Source: Proluteimonas luteida (GTDB lineage: Bacteria > Pseudomonadota > Gammaproteobacteria > Xanthomonadales > Xanthomonadaceae). From it: DNA of 64,000 nt. The stretch's first letter is position 1, and the number at the start of each line of letters is the position of its first letter. The notes under the pieces were generated by a model that was given only the letters and a program-made list of their open reading frames with translations, made no database searches and was not told where the DNA came from. Below, piece after piece: positions 16,887 to 26,075 of the stretch. The DNA is taken from contig NZ_JAIWPT010000001.1 of the NCBI RefSeq assembly GCF_021191695.1, positions 124,001-188,000 of the forward strand. The letters run 5' to 3'. The position numbers were made by a program, and so were the translations under genes.

Positions 16887-17890
16887 ATGTCAAATCTCAG
16901 GATGTTCCTCGCTTGCATGTTGCTGGGTGTGGTTCCATCGATTGCAGCGCAGCAAACGCGCTCGCCGGGTGAAGCGGAAGCCGTCAACGAAATCAGCGGG
17001 GGCGAATCGCTGACCGGGGCCTTCCTTCAACTGCCTCGAGGAGAAGGCCCGTTTCCGGCAGTCATCGTGCTGGGCGGCAGTGAAGGCGGCGACAGCACGG
17101 CCCGCGAAAAGGCACCACTGTTTCTGAAGGAAGGCTACGCGGTGTTGGGCCTGCCGTACTACTCACCGGCCTATCCCGGGCGCGCCCCGCAGTTCGCCGA
17201 GTTGCCACGCGCATTCCACGACATCCCTATCGATCGGCTGGAAACCGCACGCGACTGGCTGCGCGCCCACCCGCAGGTGGACGAGGATGCCATCGGGATC
17301 TACGGCGTCTCGAAGGGTGCGGAGTTCGCGCTTGCAGGAGCCAGCCTGATCGACGGCTTCCATGCCGTCGCCGCGATCGTGCCGAGCGACGTCATCTGGG
17401 AAGCCTGGGGGCCGGCGACGGTCGGCGGTGAGAGCAGCGGTTTCAGCTGGCGGGGCGAACCACTGCCGTTCGTGCCCTACATCGGGATGAACGAGGAGAT
17501 CGCGAAGTTCGCCCGGCCCGGCGAGACCCCGCGTCTGCGCACGCCGCACGATGCCGGTCGGCATGCCAATCCCCACGCCGTGCCGGCCGCACGCATCCGC
17601 GTCGAGCAGATTGGCGCGCCCGTCCTGGTGGCAGGGGGCGATGCGGACAGTATCTGGGCCTCGGGCGAGATGGCGCAGTCCATTGCCGAGCGCCGCTCTG
17701 AAGCGGGGCTGGACACCGTGTGCTGGTGTTCACCGAAGCCGGTCACGGTCTGTCGGGAACTGGCGAGCAGAACCCGGAAGGGAGCTTTCAGTACAACGAT
17801 GCCGACCTGGCTGCGCAGTCCGAGATCTGGCCAGCCACGCGCGTCTTCTTTGCCAAGCACCTGAAGGGGCAGGGACCGGCGGACGATTGA
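16887..17890 (+). pseudogene. Secreted alpha/beta hydrolase (BAAT/dienelactone-hydrolase-like), frameshifted
   Basis: The gene encodes an exported alpha/beta hydrolase resembling the acyl-CoA thioester hydrolase/BAAT C-terminal and dienelactone hydrolase families. A signal peptide (NLRMFLACMLLGVVPSIAAQ), an oxyanion-hole region (VIVLGGSEGGDS) and the nucleophile elbow GVSKGAEF are in frame. After GLDTV (about 17720) the frame shifts: the true C-terminus, LVFTEAGHGLSGTGEQ through FFAKHLKGQGPADD and a stop at 17890, is in the next frame and contains the catalytic His in GHG. Without the shift the protein would be about 334 residues. As read, the His is lost, so it is probably inactive, unless the shift is a sequencing error. 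Confidence 0.78.
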
Positions 17891-17916
17891 AGTGCGTCAA
17901 TCTTGGCCTGGCCGTT

Positions 17917-18426
17917 TCATGCCTGCCGCACCCAGGGCACGAGGTGCTGCATGTAGTCGCGCTTGCCGATGTCCAGCCCACCGGTGCGCAGGATGGCGTA
18001 GGTCGTGACCAGGTGGAAGTAGAAGTTCGGGATCAGGAACTCGTGGACGTACGCGCTGCCCGGCAGGTCGGCATGCAGCCCCGGTCCCAGGTCGATGCGC
18101 GCGATCTCGTCGAGCTTGACGTCGTTCGCCGCGACGGCATGGACGCGCTGCCGTGTGTCGTCAATGTACCTGCACGCCTGGTCCACGGAGGCCACCTCGG
18201 GATCGAGGTTATCGGCCGGCCGGCCGTCGCACCACAGCGCGAAGTTGCGCGGCTGGTTGCAGGTGAAGGCGATCTGCGCGCCGAGGGGGTGCATGTCCGG
18301 CGCGAGCCGATTCGACAGGAACGACGTGTCGTCGCCGAAGTGCGCGGTCGCCTTGTCCAGAAGCTGGCGCAGGGTGTCCAGGCGGGAGGCGAACACGGAC
18401 TGCACGTCGGCGATGGCAGTGGTCAT
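17917..18426 (-). CDS. DUF1993-family protein
   Basis: A 169-residue soluble helical protein. Family-like features are the start LDTLRQLLDKATAHFGDD, the core LAPDMHPLGAQIAFTCNQPRNFALWCDG and the end YVHEFLIPNFYFHLVTTYAILRTGG. The family belongs to the broad DinB-like helical-bundle group; its function is unknown. It is convergent with the frameshifted hydrolase and divergent from blaI. The gap to blaI contains two BlaI-type operators, which could also affect this gene. Confidence 0.83.
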   Translation of the reverse strand: MTTAIADVQSVFASRLDTLRQLLDKATAHFGDDTSFLSNRLAPDMHPLGAQIAFTCNQPRNFALWCDGRPADNLDPEVASVDQACRYIDDTRQRVHAVAANDVKLDEIARIDLGPGLHADLPGSAYVHEFLIPNFYFHLVTTYAILRTGGLDIGKRDYMQHLVPWVRQA

Positions 18427-18545
18427 GGCGCGGCCCTGGCTGGTCGGTTGGGACAAGCCTACTGCACGTGCGGAGGTGGAGATGCCACGCTGCCGCCGCT
18501 CCGGGCGTCGCAGCGTCGCGCGCTACCCTGCCATCGGTCATGGTT

Positions 18546-18589
18546 GACGACAGCTGTAGTCAGGGTCTAGCCTGACGACACGTGTAGTC
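18546..18589. promoter_or_regulatory. Two tandem BlaI-type operators upstream of blaI
   Basis: Two 16-bp near-identical dyads occur, GACGACAGCTGTAGTC (18546-18561) and GACGACACGTGTAGTC (18574-18589), spaced 28 bp centre to centre, about 15 bp before blaI. Each has the ACA-NN-TGT core flanked by GAC/GTC that is characteristic of BlaI/MecI sites. They support autoregulation of the blaI-M56 peptidase pair. Confidence 0.75.
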
Positions 18590-18603
18590 AACAGGTCGTG
18601 CCC

Positions 18604-18987
18604 ATGTCGAAGAAGAGCATCGGCGATCAGGAACTGGCCTTGCTCCAGTACGTCGGACAGCAGGGCGCATCGTCGGTCCGCGACGTGGCCGCCGGGTTCG
18701 GCGAGGCGCGTGGGCTGGCGCGCTCAACCGTGCTGACGATGATGGAACGGCTGCGCGCCAAGGGGTATCTCCGGCGTCGGCAGGCCGATGGCGTCTACCG
18801 CTATTCGGCGACTGCAGGCGAGGGCGACGTGGTGCGGGGCGCGGTGGGCGCCTTCGTGGAGAAGACGCTGCAGGGCTCGGTGAGCCCGTTCGTCGCCTGG
18901 ATGTCGCGGCGCGGCACGATTACCGACGAGGAACTGGCCGAGCTCGAGGCGCTGGTGGCCACGCTGAAGTCCGGACGGGAGGACTGA
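18604..18987 (+). CDS. blaI: BlaI/MecI-family repressor
   Basis: A 127-residue winged-helix repressor (penicillinase repressor family). The first domain shows LALLQYVGQQGASSVRDVAAG and the helix-turn-helix LARSTVLTMMERLRAKGYL, then RRRQADGVYRYSAT. The C-terminal dimerisation part contains FVEKTLQGSVSPFVAW and the TDEELAELEALV helix. The ATG at 18604 is preferred; a GTG at 18598 is possible. The stop is 1 bp before the M56 peptidase gene. In the family, the partner membrane peptidase signals cleavage or release of the repressor; target genes beyond this pair are not shown. Confidence 0.92.
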   Translation: MSKKSIGDQELALLQYVGQQGASSVRDVAAGFGEARGLARSTVLTMMERLRAKGYLRRRQADGVYRYSATAGEGDVVRGAVGAFVEKTLQGSVSPFVAWMSRRGTITDEELAELEALVATLKSGRED

Positions 18988-18988
18988 C

Positions 18989-20644
18989 ATGGACCTGATC
19001 GTAACGGTCGTGCTGGAACGGCTGCTGGCGACCAGCGTGCACACCGCTGTCTTGGCGGGCATTGTTTGGGGCATCTGCCGCAGCCTGCCGGACCTGCCGC
19101 CGGCGGCGCAGTGCTGGCTGTGGTGGCTGGTCGCGCTGCAGGCAGTGCTGGGGCTGTTCATGCCGATCGAACTGGCCTGGCTGCCGGCAGCGGCGGTGCC
19201 CGCCGTCGAACCTATCCTGGTACATGCGGCGGCCGCGCCGGCCGGCGGACTGTCCGTGGCGCCCGCACCCACGGGCGCCGGAGTGTCGTGGCCGGTCATC
19301 CTGGCGTCGCTCTGGCTCGCCGGCGTACTGACCCTGTGCGTGGCGACGCTGCGCGAATGGCGCAACGGTTGGCGCCTGCTGGCGCGCTCGATGCCGTGCA
19401 CGGACGCGGCGCTCACCCGGGCGCTGACCCTGGCCGCGCGTGCGCACGGCCTGCGCCGCGCCCCCGAACTGCGGATGTCCGGTTGCGTCGACTCGCCGCA
19501 GCTCATTGGTCCGCTGCACCCGGTCCTGTTGCTTCCCGCCGGCACGCTGCTGGACGACGACGAGCTGGACATGGCGCTGACTCACGAGCTGGTGCATCTG
19601 CAGCGCGGCGACCTGTTGTGGGGCTGGGTCCCGTCCCTGGCCCGGCACCTGTTCTTCTTCCACCCGCTGGTGCACCTGGCAGTACGTGAGTACGGCATCG
19701 CCCGCGAGGCCGCCTGCGACGCCGCCGTGGTGGCCGGCAGTGCCCGCAGCCGCCACGACTACGGACAGCTGTTGGTCCGGCTCGGCGTCGCGCCGCAGCC
19801 CCACGGCGGCTTGGCCAGCGCCTCGCCGACCTTCCGCAGCCTCAAGAGGAGATTGACCATGCTTCAGAATGCCTCCGCCTTTCCGCGCGCCGGCGCGATC
19901 GCGCTCGTCGCCGCCGTGGCCGTCGCGGGCGTGTTGCCGCTGCGGCTGATCGCCGCGCCGGCGGCCGATACGCACACGTCGACGTCGACATCAACTTCCA
20001 CTTCCACTTCCACGTCGGCGTCCGGCTCGGAGAGCGGATACGCCTATTCCTTCTCGTCCTCGCGCAACACGGACCGTTCGTTCGTACGCATTCGCGATGG
20101 CCGCCACGGTGCCGTCATCAGTGGCTCCTCCGACGAGATCGAGAGTGCCCGTCGGAGCATCGGCGATCAAAGTGACGGCTTGTGGGTCCGTCGTGGCGAC
20201 GATCGCTACGTGATCCGCGATCGCGGGTTGCTGCAACGGTTCGACGCGCTGTACGAGCCCGTGACCCGCATCGGTGGAGAGCAGGGCGAGCTGGGCCGCC
20301 AGCAGGGCGAGCTGGGCCGGCGTCAGGGCGAATTGGGGAGCGAGCAAGGCGAGCTCGGCCAACTGCAGGCGCGTATCGCGCTCGTAGCGGCGCAGCGCGC
20401 CCTCGACGGCGATCGTGCCAGCGCGTCGGCCGCCGAGCGCCGCGAGCAGAGCGAACTGCGCACCCGCCAGAAGGCACTGGGCGAACAGCAGGCAGCGCTG
20501 GGGCGCCAGCAAAGCGAACTGGGCCGGCAGCAGAGCGCGCTCGGCGAACGTCAGCGCCAGGCCAGCGCCCGGGCCGACACGCAGGTGTGGCAGTTGATCG
20601 ACGAGGCAGTGGCCGGCGGACGGGCGGAGCGGGCGTCGCGCTGA
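18989..20644 (+). CDS. M56-family membrane metallopeptidase (BlaR1-like) with repeat-rich C-terminus
   Basis: A 551-residue integral-membrane zinc peptidase, the sensor partner of BlaI. Transmembrane segments fall at about residues 12-30, 42-62, 100-120 and 305-325. The zinc motif is HELVHLQRGD, with a downstream Glu in REAACDAAVVAG. Instead of a penicillin-binding sensor domain, the periplasmic part holds a Thr-Ser dipeptide run (TSTSTSTSTSTSTS) and a glutamine-rich region with seven-residue repeats (GEQGELG, RQQGELG, RRQGELG, SEQGELG), continuing with ALGEQQ/ELGRQQ units, probably a coiled coil. It is therefore unlikely to sense beta-lactams; an envelope or peptide signal is possible. Confidence 0.88.
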   Translation: MDLIVTVVLERLLATSVHTAVLAGIVWGICRSLPDLPPAAQCWLWWLVALQAVLGLFMPIELAWLPAAAVPAVEPILVHAAAAPAGGLSVAPAPTGAGVSWPVILASLWLAGVLTLCVATLREWRNGWRLLARSMPCTDAALTRALTLAARAHGLRRAPELRMSGCVDSPQLIGPLHPVLLLPAGTLLDDDELDMALTHELVHLQRGDLLWGWVPSLARHLFFFHPLVHLAVREYGIAREAACDAAVVAGSARSRHDYGQLLVRLGVAPQPHGGLASASPTFRSLKRRLTMLQNASAFPRAGAIALVAAVAVAGVLPLRLIAAPAADTHTSTSTSTSTSTSTSASGSESGYAYSFSSSRNTDRSFVRIRDGRHGAVISGSSDEIESARRSIGDQSDGLWVRRGDDRYVIRDRGLLQRFDALYEPVTRIGGEQGELGRQQGELGRRQGELGSEQGELGQLQARIALVAAQRALDGDRASASAAERREQSELRTRQKALGEQQAALGRQQSELGRQQSALGERQRQASARADTQVWQLIDEAVAGGRAERASR

Positions 20645-20692
20645 GGCACCGGCGCGTCGGGCCGCTTCCGGGCGGCCTGCCGGCGCACGGCC

Positions 20693-20929
20693 TCAGGCGC
20701 CGGTTGCGAGGTCGAACATCTCTTGGGCCTGGTGGAGATCGATCCTCGCGTAACTCCGCCGCTCGATCGACGCCAGCGCGGCGCGCCAGTGCGCTGTCGT
20801 ACCGACGCCCCGGGCGGCCTCGCTGATCGCTAGGGCGCAGCCGTACCGTTCTATCGCAGTGTACGGGGTCACGCCCTTGCGATAGACGTAGTAGACGCCG
20901 CTTCCGCACGCGTACAGGACGAACTGCAT
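20693..20929 (-). CDS. Small hypothetical protein, 78 residues
   Basis: A short soluble protein beginning MQFVLYACGSGVYYVYRKGV and ending in a helical region (AQEMFDLATGA). It is convergent with the M56 gene. A frame of this size in GC-rich DNA can arise by chance, and no family is recognised, so it is a moderate-confidence call. Its aromatic N-terminus and normal third-position GC make it look coding. Confidence 0.45.
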   Translation of the reverse strand: MQFVLYACGSGVYYVYRKGVTPYTAIERYGCALAISEAARGVGTTAHWRAALASIERRSYARIDLHQAQEMFDLATGA

Positions 20930-21001
20930 GGATGCTGTTCCTTAGCGTCCGGCAGTCTTGCGGAGTCCGAGGACGGCCGTCAACCGGTGCCGTCGGGTCG
21001 C

Positions 21002-21060
21002 GGAGCGCTATTGCGCCTCCAGCAGGTGGTGGAAGCGTCCCATCATCGCGCGCCCGGTTC
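21002..21060 (-). pseudogene. 5' fragment related to the hypothetical gene at 13.85-14.24 kb
   Basis: On the minus strand the sequence reads MMGRFHHLLEAQ and then a stop, resembling MIGHFHHLFEIETDR of the gene starting at 14238. The noncoding DNA upstream is also alike (GTGGAAG, ATCATCG, GCGCCCGG, TTCCGG blocks at 14215-14270 and 21023-21078). Both copies have the same orientation and bracket 6.8 kb. No downstream part of the gene remains. Confidence 0.6.
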
Positions 21061-21194
21061 CGGCCGAGGCCGCCCGGCACAGCAGATCGCCCGATCCCCG
21101 GCCGGGGTTGGGGTTCCGCGTTCGCGTGTCATCAGTCTTTCCTTGAGGGCGCATCCGGCACTCCCGCCGGCGCCGAAAGGGGAGAGCACACGAC

Positions 21195-23867
21195 ATGCGT
21201 AGCGGAACCATACGGCATGGCCAGGGCGGCAACGCCCTCCTGCACGCCACGCTGGCCCTGGCGATCGTCGCGTGCCTGCCCGTGCCGGCGGCGGCGCAGG
21301 CGCAGGCTCCGTCGCCGCAGGTGGCTGCGGACTACAACATTCCCGCGCGCGATCTGGCCGGCGCACTGGACAGGTTCAGCACGCAATCGGGCATCCAGAT
21401 CATCTACCAGCCGGAACTGGTCGCCGGCAAACAGACCCAGGCGCTGATCGGCCGGCTGGGGTGGCGCGACGCGCTGGACGCGCTGCTGCGTGGGAGCGGT
21501 CTGGAGTACCAGCAGGCCAACGCTGCCACCGTCGTCATCCGGCGCGCGGAGCAGGCGCCCGAGCGGCCCACTGCTGAGCCAGCGCCTTCGCGGCAGCCGG
21601 CGGGTGCCGCGCGGCAGGAGGCGCCGGCTCCGGACATCCAGGGGATGACCGTGACCGGGACGCGCATCCGGGGCGGCGAGACGCCATCGCCGGTGGTCAC
21701 CATCGGGATCGAAAACATCCGCGAGGAAGGTTTCTCCGATCTGGGAGAGGTTATCCGCTCCGTACCTCAGAACTTTAGTGGCGGGCAAAATCCTGGTGTC
21801 GCCGCAGGCGCGACGACGGGTGCTGGCGGCATCGCCAATCAGAACATCACAGGTGGATCGGGCCTGAATCTGCGCGGTCTGGGGCCCGACGCCACGTTGA
21901 CGTTGCTCAATGGCCAACGGATGTCCTACGGCGGCTTCGTGCAGGCGGTCGATATCAGCGCAATCCCGGTCGAAGCTGTGGATCGGATCGAGATCGTCGC
22001 CGATGGCGCCTCCGCGATCTACGGCTCCGACGCGGTGGGCGGCGTGGGCAACGTGATCCTCAAGCGCGACTTCCAGGGCGTGTCCGTCGGCACTCGCTAC
22101 GGCACGGCGACCGATGCGGGCATGACGACTCGCGAACAAAATCTTACCGCGGGGACTACATGGGCCACGGGTGGCGTGATCGCAACGTTCAAGCACGCGA
22201 AGATTGATCCGATTAATGCAGCCGACCGCGACTACACCGCGCACTTGTTCGAACCGACCACCATCTATCCGGGCAGCCGCCTGCGCAGCGGATTGCTCAG
22301 CGCCCATCAATCGTTAGGAGCGAGTGTCGAGCTGAGGCTGGACATGCTGCGAACTGAGCGTGACCAGCGCTACTACAGCTGGTATCCGGGGATATCGGCC
22401 TACTACAACGATTTCGCGCCCGAGACGTCGACAACCTTGATGTCTCCGATGGTCAACGTCGCCCTGTCGAGAGGCTGGACGCTCTCGTTGAGTGGGACCT
22501 TGGGCAAGGATGAGCACAATCAGTACGAGTCGAGCATCACGGCTGCGACTGGGGAAGTGAACCTCGTAACCAACGACTGCTATTGCAACAAGAGCCGTGT
22601 CTACGAGGTCAGCGCCGAAGGCCCGCTGTTTGCGCTACCGGGCGGCGACGCACGGGTTGCCATAGGTGCCGGACGCAGGACGAACGAGTGGATGCAGTTC
22701 AACTACGTTACCGATACCGCGAACATCCAAGGGAACGAGGGAAGCCGTTTCGGCTACGCCGAAATCCACCTGCCGCTGGTTGCGCCAGACACGCCGGCCG
22801 CAGGCTTCCATCGACTCGCCTTGACGGCTGCCGTTCGCGGCGAAGACTACGACACCTTCGGCAACGTCGCCACACCTAAGCTAGGGCTGATCTACGGCCC
22901 CAGCGCGGACATCACGATAAAGGCTTCCTGGGGCAGGTCGTTCAAGGCGCCAACGCTCTGGCAGCGTTACGGGGCCAGTCCGGCATTCCTCGTGCCGCCG
23001 ATCTGGTACGGAGGCGTTGGCTATCCCGCTGAAGCCACCGTTCTGATCCTTGGAATGGGTAACCCAGATCTGGGTGCCGAACGTGCACGCACCTCTACGG
23101 CGTCCATGGCCTTTCATCCCGAGACGCTGCCCGGCTTGGAAGCGGAGCTGACATGGTTCGACATCGACTACACAGACCGCGTGGTCCAGCCCATCACCGA
23201 CTACAACGTACCGATACTGACTTGGCCTGCCTATGCCCAGTTCATCCAGTTCTCGCCGCCCGCGGACCGTCAGGCGCAGGTGATTGCCGCTGCCGACTAT
23301 TTCTTGAACGCTACTGGAGCCCCCTACGATCCCGCCAATGTCGTCGCGATCATCGATCCCCGCTACGTCAATGCCAGCCGGCAGCGGATCAAAGGTCTCG
23401 ATCTGACGGGTTCGTATCGTTTCGACCTCCGCACCGGGCGGCTGACCTTTCGCGGTTCCGCCAGTTGGCTAAACAGCACGCAGCAGATCGGGGTTGATCA
23501 GCCGAGTTACGACTTGGCCGGTGTGCTTTACAACCCGGCACGGCTCAACAGCCGCTTCGGTGCAGTGTGGGCGCAAGGGGGATTCACTGCCTCCACTTTT
23601 GCCAACTACACCGGCGGTGTCACCAACACCGCCGAAGGCGAGAAGACGGGTTCGTTCACTACGATCGATGCCACGCTGCGCTATGCCGCGGAAGCTAGGG
23701 CCGGCAGATGGCCGAGCTGGGACATCGCACTGTCGGCGCAGAACCTGCTGAATCGGTGGCCGCCTCTCCATGCTGCCGGCGACCCTTCTTATTGGGCCCC
23801 CTACGACTCGACCAACTACTCGGCCATTGGCCGTTTCCTCAGCCTGTCCGTTGCCGCCCACTTTTGA
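21195..23867 (+). CDS. TonB-dependent receptor with N-terminal signalling (STN) domain, lasso peptide locus
   Basis: An outer-membrane receptor of 890 residues with a signal peptide to about AAAQAQA, then an STN domain (NIPARDLAGALDRFSTQSGI... to about residue 110) that can signal to FecR, a proline-rich linker, the plug domain (NIREEGFSDLGEVIRSVPQNF, GLGPDATLTLLNGQRM, IYGSDAVGGVGNVI) and a beta-barrel ending in LSVAAHF with terminal Phe. Its neighbour is a lasso isopeptidase, so it probably imports the lasso peptide of this locus, as shown for other proteobacterial systems. A ribosome-binding site (AAAGGGGAG) precedes the ATG. The FecI/FecR pair expected next to it lies 8.6 kb upstream, separated by an apparent insertion. 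Confidence 0.93.
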   Translation: MRSGTIRHGQGGNALLHATLALAIVACLPVPAAAQAQAPSPQVAADYNIPARDLAGALDRFSTQSGIQIIYQPELVAGKQTQALIGRLGWRDALDALLRGSGLEYQQANAATVVIRRAEQAPERPTAEPAPSRQPAGAARQEAPAPDIQGMTVTGTRIRGGETPSPVVTIGIENIREEGFSDLGEVIRSVPQNFSGGQNPGVAAGATTGAGGIANQNITGGSGLNLRGLGPDATLTLLNGQRMSYGGFVQAVDISAIPVEAVDRIEIVADGASAIYGSDAVGGVGNVILKRDFQGVSVGTRYGTATDAGMTTREQNLTAGTTWATGGVIATFKHAKIDPINAADRDYTAHLFEPTTIYPGSRLRSGLLSAHQSLGASVELRLDMLRTERDQRYYSWYPGISAYYNDFAPETSTTLMSPMVNVALSRGWTLSLSGTLGKDEHNQYESSITAATGEVNLVTNDCYCNKSRVYEVSAEGPLFALPGGDARVAIGAGRRTNEWMQFNYVTDTANIQGNEGSRFGYAEIHLPLVAPDTPAAGFHRLALTAAVRGEDYDTFGNVATPKLGLIYGPSADITIKASWGRSFKAPTLWQRYGASPAFLVPPIWYGGVGYPAEATVLILGMGNPDLGAERARTSTASMAFHPETLPGLEAELTWFDIDYTDRVVQPITDYNVPILTWPAYAQFIQFSPPADRQAQVIAAADYFLNATGAPYDPANVVAIIDPRYVNASRQRIKGLDLTGSYRFDLRTGRLTFRGSASWLNSTQQIGVDQPSYDLAGVLYNPARLNSRFGAVWAQGGFTASTFANYTGGVTNTAEGEKTGSFTTIDATLRYAAEARAGRWPSWDIALSAQNLLNRWPPLHAAGDPSYWAPYDSTNYSAIGRFLSLSVAAHF

Positions 23868-23968
23868 TTGCCATGCCCGCGTGGGCGCCCGTGGCTTCCC
23901 TTGGTCGATCCGTCGATTCCTGATGGTCGCCCCATGCGCCGGCCTGCATTAGCAAATCTGAGATATCC

Positions 23969-26041
23969 ATGCCTACACGAATTATTCTCTCAACGGCGCT
24001 CATCGTATGCGTCGCGCTCGTTGCATCCTGCCATTCGGCGTACGCAGAGCCAATCTCGCCCCGCCGACTGGTGGAGATCGCCGACTTCAGTCCGCCAGCT
24101 GTTTCGCCGGATGAAACGCGCGTTGCGTTTCGACTTCAACAGGCTGCTATAGAGCGCAACGCATACGACACCGCTTGGTACGTGCAGTCGATGGATGGAG
24201 CCTCGCCACCAGTCCGTGTGGCGGATGGCGGAATTCCGCTGCGCAGCTCTTCTGGTGCAGTTGTGCCTGCTCCTACCGCTGCCTGGTCGCCTGATGGCCG
24301 ATGGATCTACTTCCGTGCACTGGTGGGTGGCAGGATCGACGTTTGGCGCGCGGCAGTGGATGGGTCGGGGGCTGAGCCTCTGACACTCGATGCAGCTGAT
24401 GTGCGCGACTTCTTGCTCAGCGCCGATGGCGCAGTTTTGAAGTACAGCGTCGGTGCGACAAGGGAAGAAGTGTTCGCCGCGGAGGAGGCGGAGTACAACA
24501 GCGGCATCCGCATAGACGAGCGCGTCCCCATCGGCCAGGGCCTGTTTCGCTCCGGCAACATCAATGGACGGTTGGAAACACAGCGCTTCACCCGAGGGGA
24601 GCTATGGGAGCGTGCCGCTTTACTGGCGGACGTTCCGGATCGCTGGAAGGCGGTCGATCTACACGCCCGTACGGTGCGTACGCTACCATCCTCTGAACAG
24701 CCCCCAATGCCCTTGGGTGCGTCGGATCTTGCGGCCGCCGTCGGTCAGCCGTCGCTAGTAGTAGCCGACACGCGCAGCGGCCGCATCGCATTGCTGAAGC
24801 AGATGGACGATGCAGATCTGCCTGGTAGGGGCCATGTGCAGTTATCCATGCTGCCGCATGCACGAGCCCGCCAACCAGTGGTGTGTACCGCAGAGCAATG
24901 CAGCGATCGGGCGATCAGAGGAATCCAGTGGCGACCGTCCAGCGACGAAGTGCTGTTCACTGTCAGTGATCCGCAGCGGGGCTTCGCTCAGTCGATACAT
25001 CGGTGGAATGTGCTGACTGGTGAAGTGCATACAGTCGTTCATGCCGACGGGCTGCTCAACGGTGGTCGCTTCCGTGACGCGAAGTGCGGTGTATCGACGA
25101 AGGCAATTGCGTGCATCGCAGACGATGCGAGCGGTCCCCCTCGGCTGGAGCGTATCGAGATCGCGACCGGACAACGCATAGTGCTGTTCGAACCCAACAA
25201 GGCCCTCGCGACGGATATGGCGGCTCTGTCACCCCAATTGCTTCGCTGGACCGACACGCTTGGGCAGGAGTTCACGGGCTGGCTCTTTCCGGCATTGGAA
25301 GCCGATGGTGCCCCGCCTCCATTGTTCGTCACCTACTATGCTTGCAGTGGATTTATGCGTGGCGGCGTAGGCGACCAGTGGCCACTGCCTTCTTTTGCCG
25401 GATACGGAATCTCCGCCTTGTGCATCAACGGGCTTCCGCATCGCGATGATGCGATCGCGCGCTACGATGAAGGTCTGTCGGCGGTACAGAGCGTCGTCGA
25501 ACTTCTGGCCTCAAGCGGGCGAATCGATCCGGCGCGTGTCGGCATGGGCGAGTTGAGTTTCGGCAGCGAGGTTTCGATATGGGTTGCGACTGAATCAGAT
25601 CTGCTCAGCGCCGTATCGGTCACTTCGCCGGTGATCAGCCCGCTCTACCACGTGTTTGGCAGCCTGAAAGGCGAAAGCTTCACCACGGGTCTGAGAAGCT
25701 ACTGGCAACTGGGCGCTCCTGATGAAACGCCCGAACAATGGGAGCGATTGTCGCCGACATCCAAGTTGGACAGGTTTCGTGCGCCCGTACTCATGCAAAT
25801 GCCTGAGCAAGAGTACATCTATGCCCTGGACTACGCGATTCCGCTAATCCGCGCTGCTCGGGCCGATCTTTATGTCTTCCCGCACGAACCACACGTGATG
25901 CACCAGCCCAGGCACCTGCTGGCTGCGAATGAGCGGAATCTTGACTGGTTTCGCTTCTGGTTGCAAAGCGTGGAAGATGACGATCCTCGGAAGACTGCGC
26001 AGTACGAACACTGGAGGCGGATGCGTGCTGCGGCTCAGTAG
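23969..26041 (+). CDS. Lasso peptide isopeptidase (AtxE2-like, S9-type serine hydrolase)
   Basis: A 690-residue exported enzyme that in its family hydrolyses the isopeptide bond closing a lasso ring and so linearises the imported peptide. It has an N-terminal signal sequence (IILSTALIVCVALVASC, possibly a lipobox), an N-terminal beta-propeller region (repeats such as AAWSPDGRWIYFRA and IQWRPSSDEVLFTVS) and a C-terminal alpha/beta hydrolase domain from about residue 430. The nucleophile is probably the Ser in GMGELSFGSEVSIW, and the histidine lies in the VFPHEPHVMHQPRH block. It follows the receptor gene by 101 bp and is convergent with the cyclase gene, leaving about 30 bp. Confidence 0.92.
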   Translation: MPTRIILSTALIVCVALVASCHSAYAEPISPRRLVEIADFSPPAVSPDETRVAFRLQQAAIERNAYDTAWYVQSMDGASPPVRVADGGIPLRSSSGAVVPAPTAAWSPDGRWIYFRALVGGRIDVWRAAVDGSGAEPLTLDAADVRDFLLSADGAVLKYSVGATREEVFAAEEAEYNSGIRIDERVPIGQGLFRSGNINGRLETQRFTRGELWERAALLADVPDRWKAVDLHARTVRTLPSSEQPPMPLGASDLAAAVGQPSLVVADTRSGRIALLKQMDDADLPGRGHVQLSMLPHARARQPVVCTAEQCSDRAIRGIQWRPSSDEVLFTVSDPQRGFAQSIHRWNVLTGEVHTVVHADGLLNGGRFRDAKCGVSTKAIACIADDASGPPRLERIEIATGQRIVLFEPNKALATDMAALSPQLLRWTDTLGQEFTGWLFPALEADGAPPPLFVTYYACSGFMRGGVGDQWPLPSFAGYGISALCINGLPHRDDAIARYDEGLSAVQSVVELLASSGRIDPARVGMGELSFGSEVSIWVATESDLLSAVSVTSPVISPLYHVFGSLKGESFTTGLRSYWQLGAPDETPEQWERLSPTSKLDRFRAPVLMQMPEQEYIYALDYAIPLIRAARADLYVFPHEPHVMHQPRHLLAANERNLDWFRFWLQSVEDDDPRKTAQYEHWRRMRAAAQ

Positions 26042-26075
26042 CGCCGTTTCGTGAGCTGGGAAGCTGCGGCGCCTA
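26039..26075. terminator. Possible bidirectional terminator between isopeptidase and cyclase genes
   Basis: TAGCGCCG and CGGCGCCTA form an inverted repeat that includes both stop codons of the convergent genes. There is a secondary AGCT-containing pairing inside the loop. No T run follows on either strand, so the call is tentative. Confidence 0.35.

Noticed and set aside
20277..20560. Regular short repeats suggestive of a CRISPR array
   Set aside because: They are in-frame 21-bp units encoding a QGELG-type protein repeat in the M56 peptidase, with no spacers.
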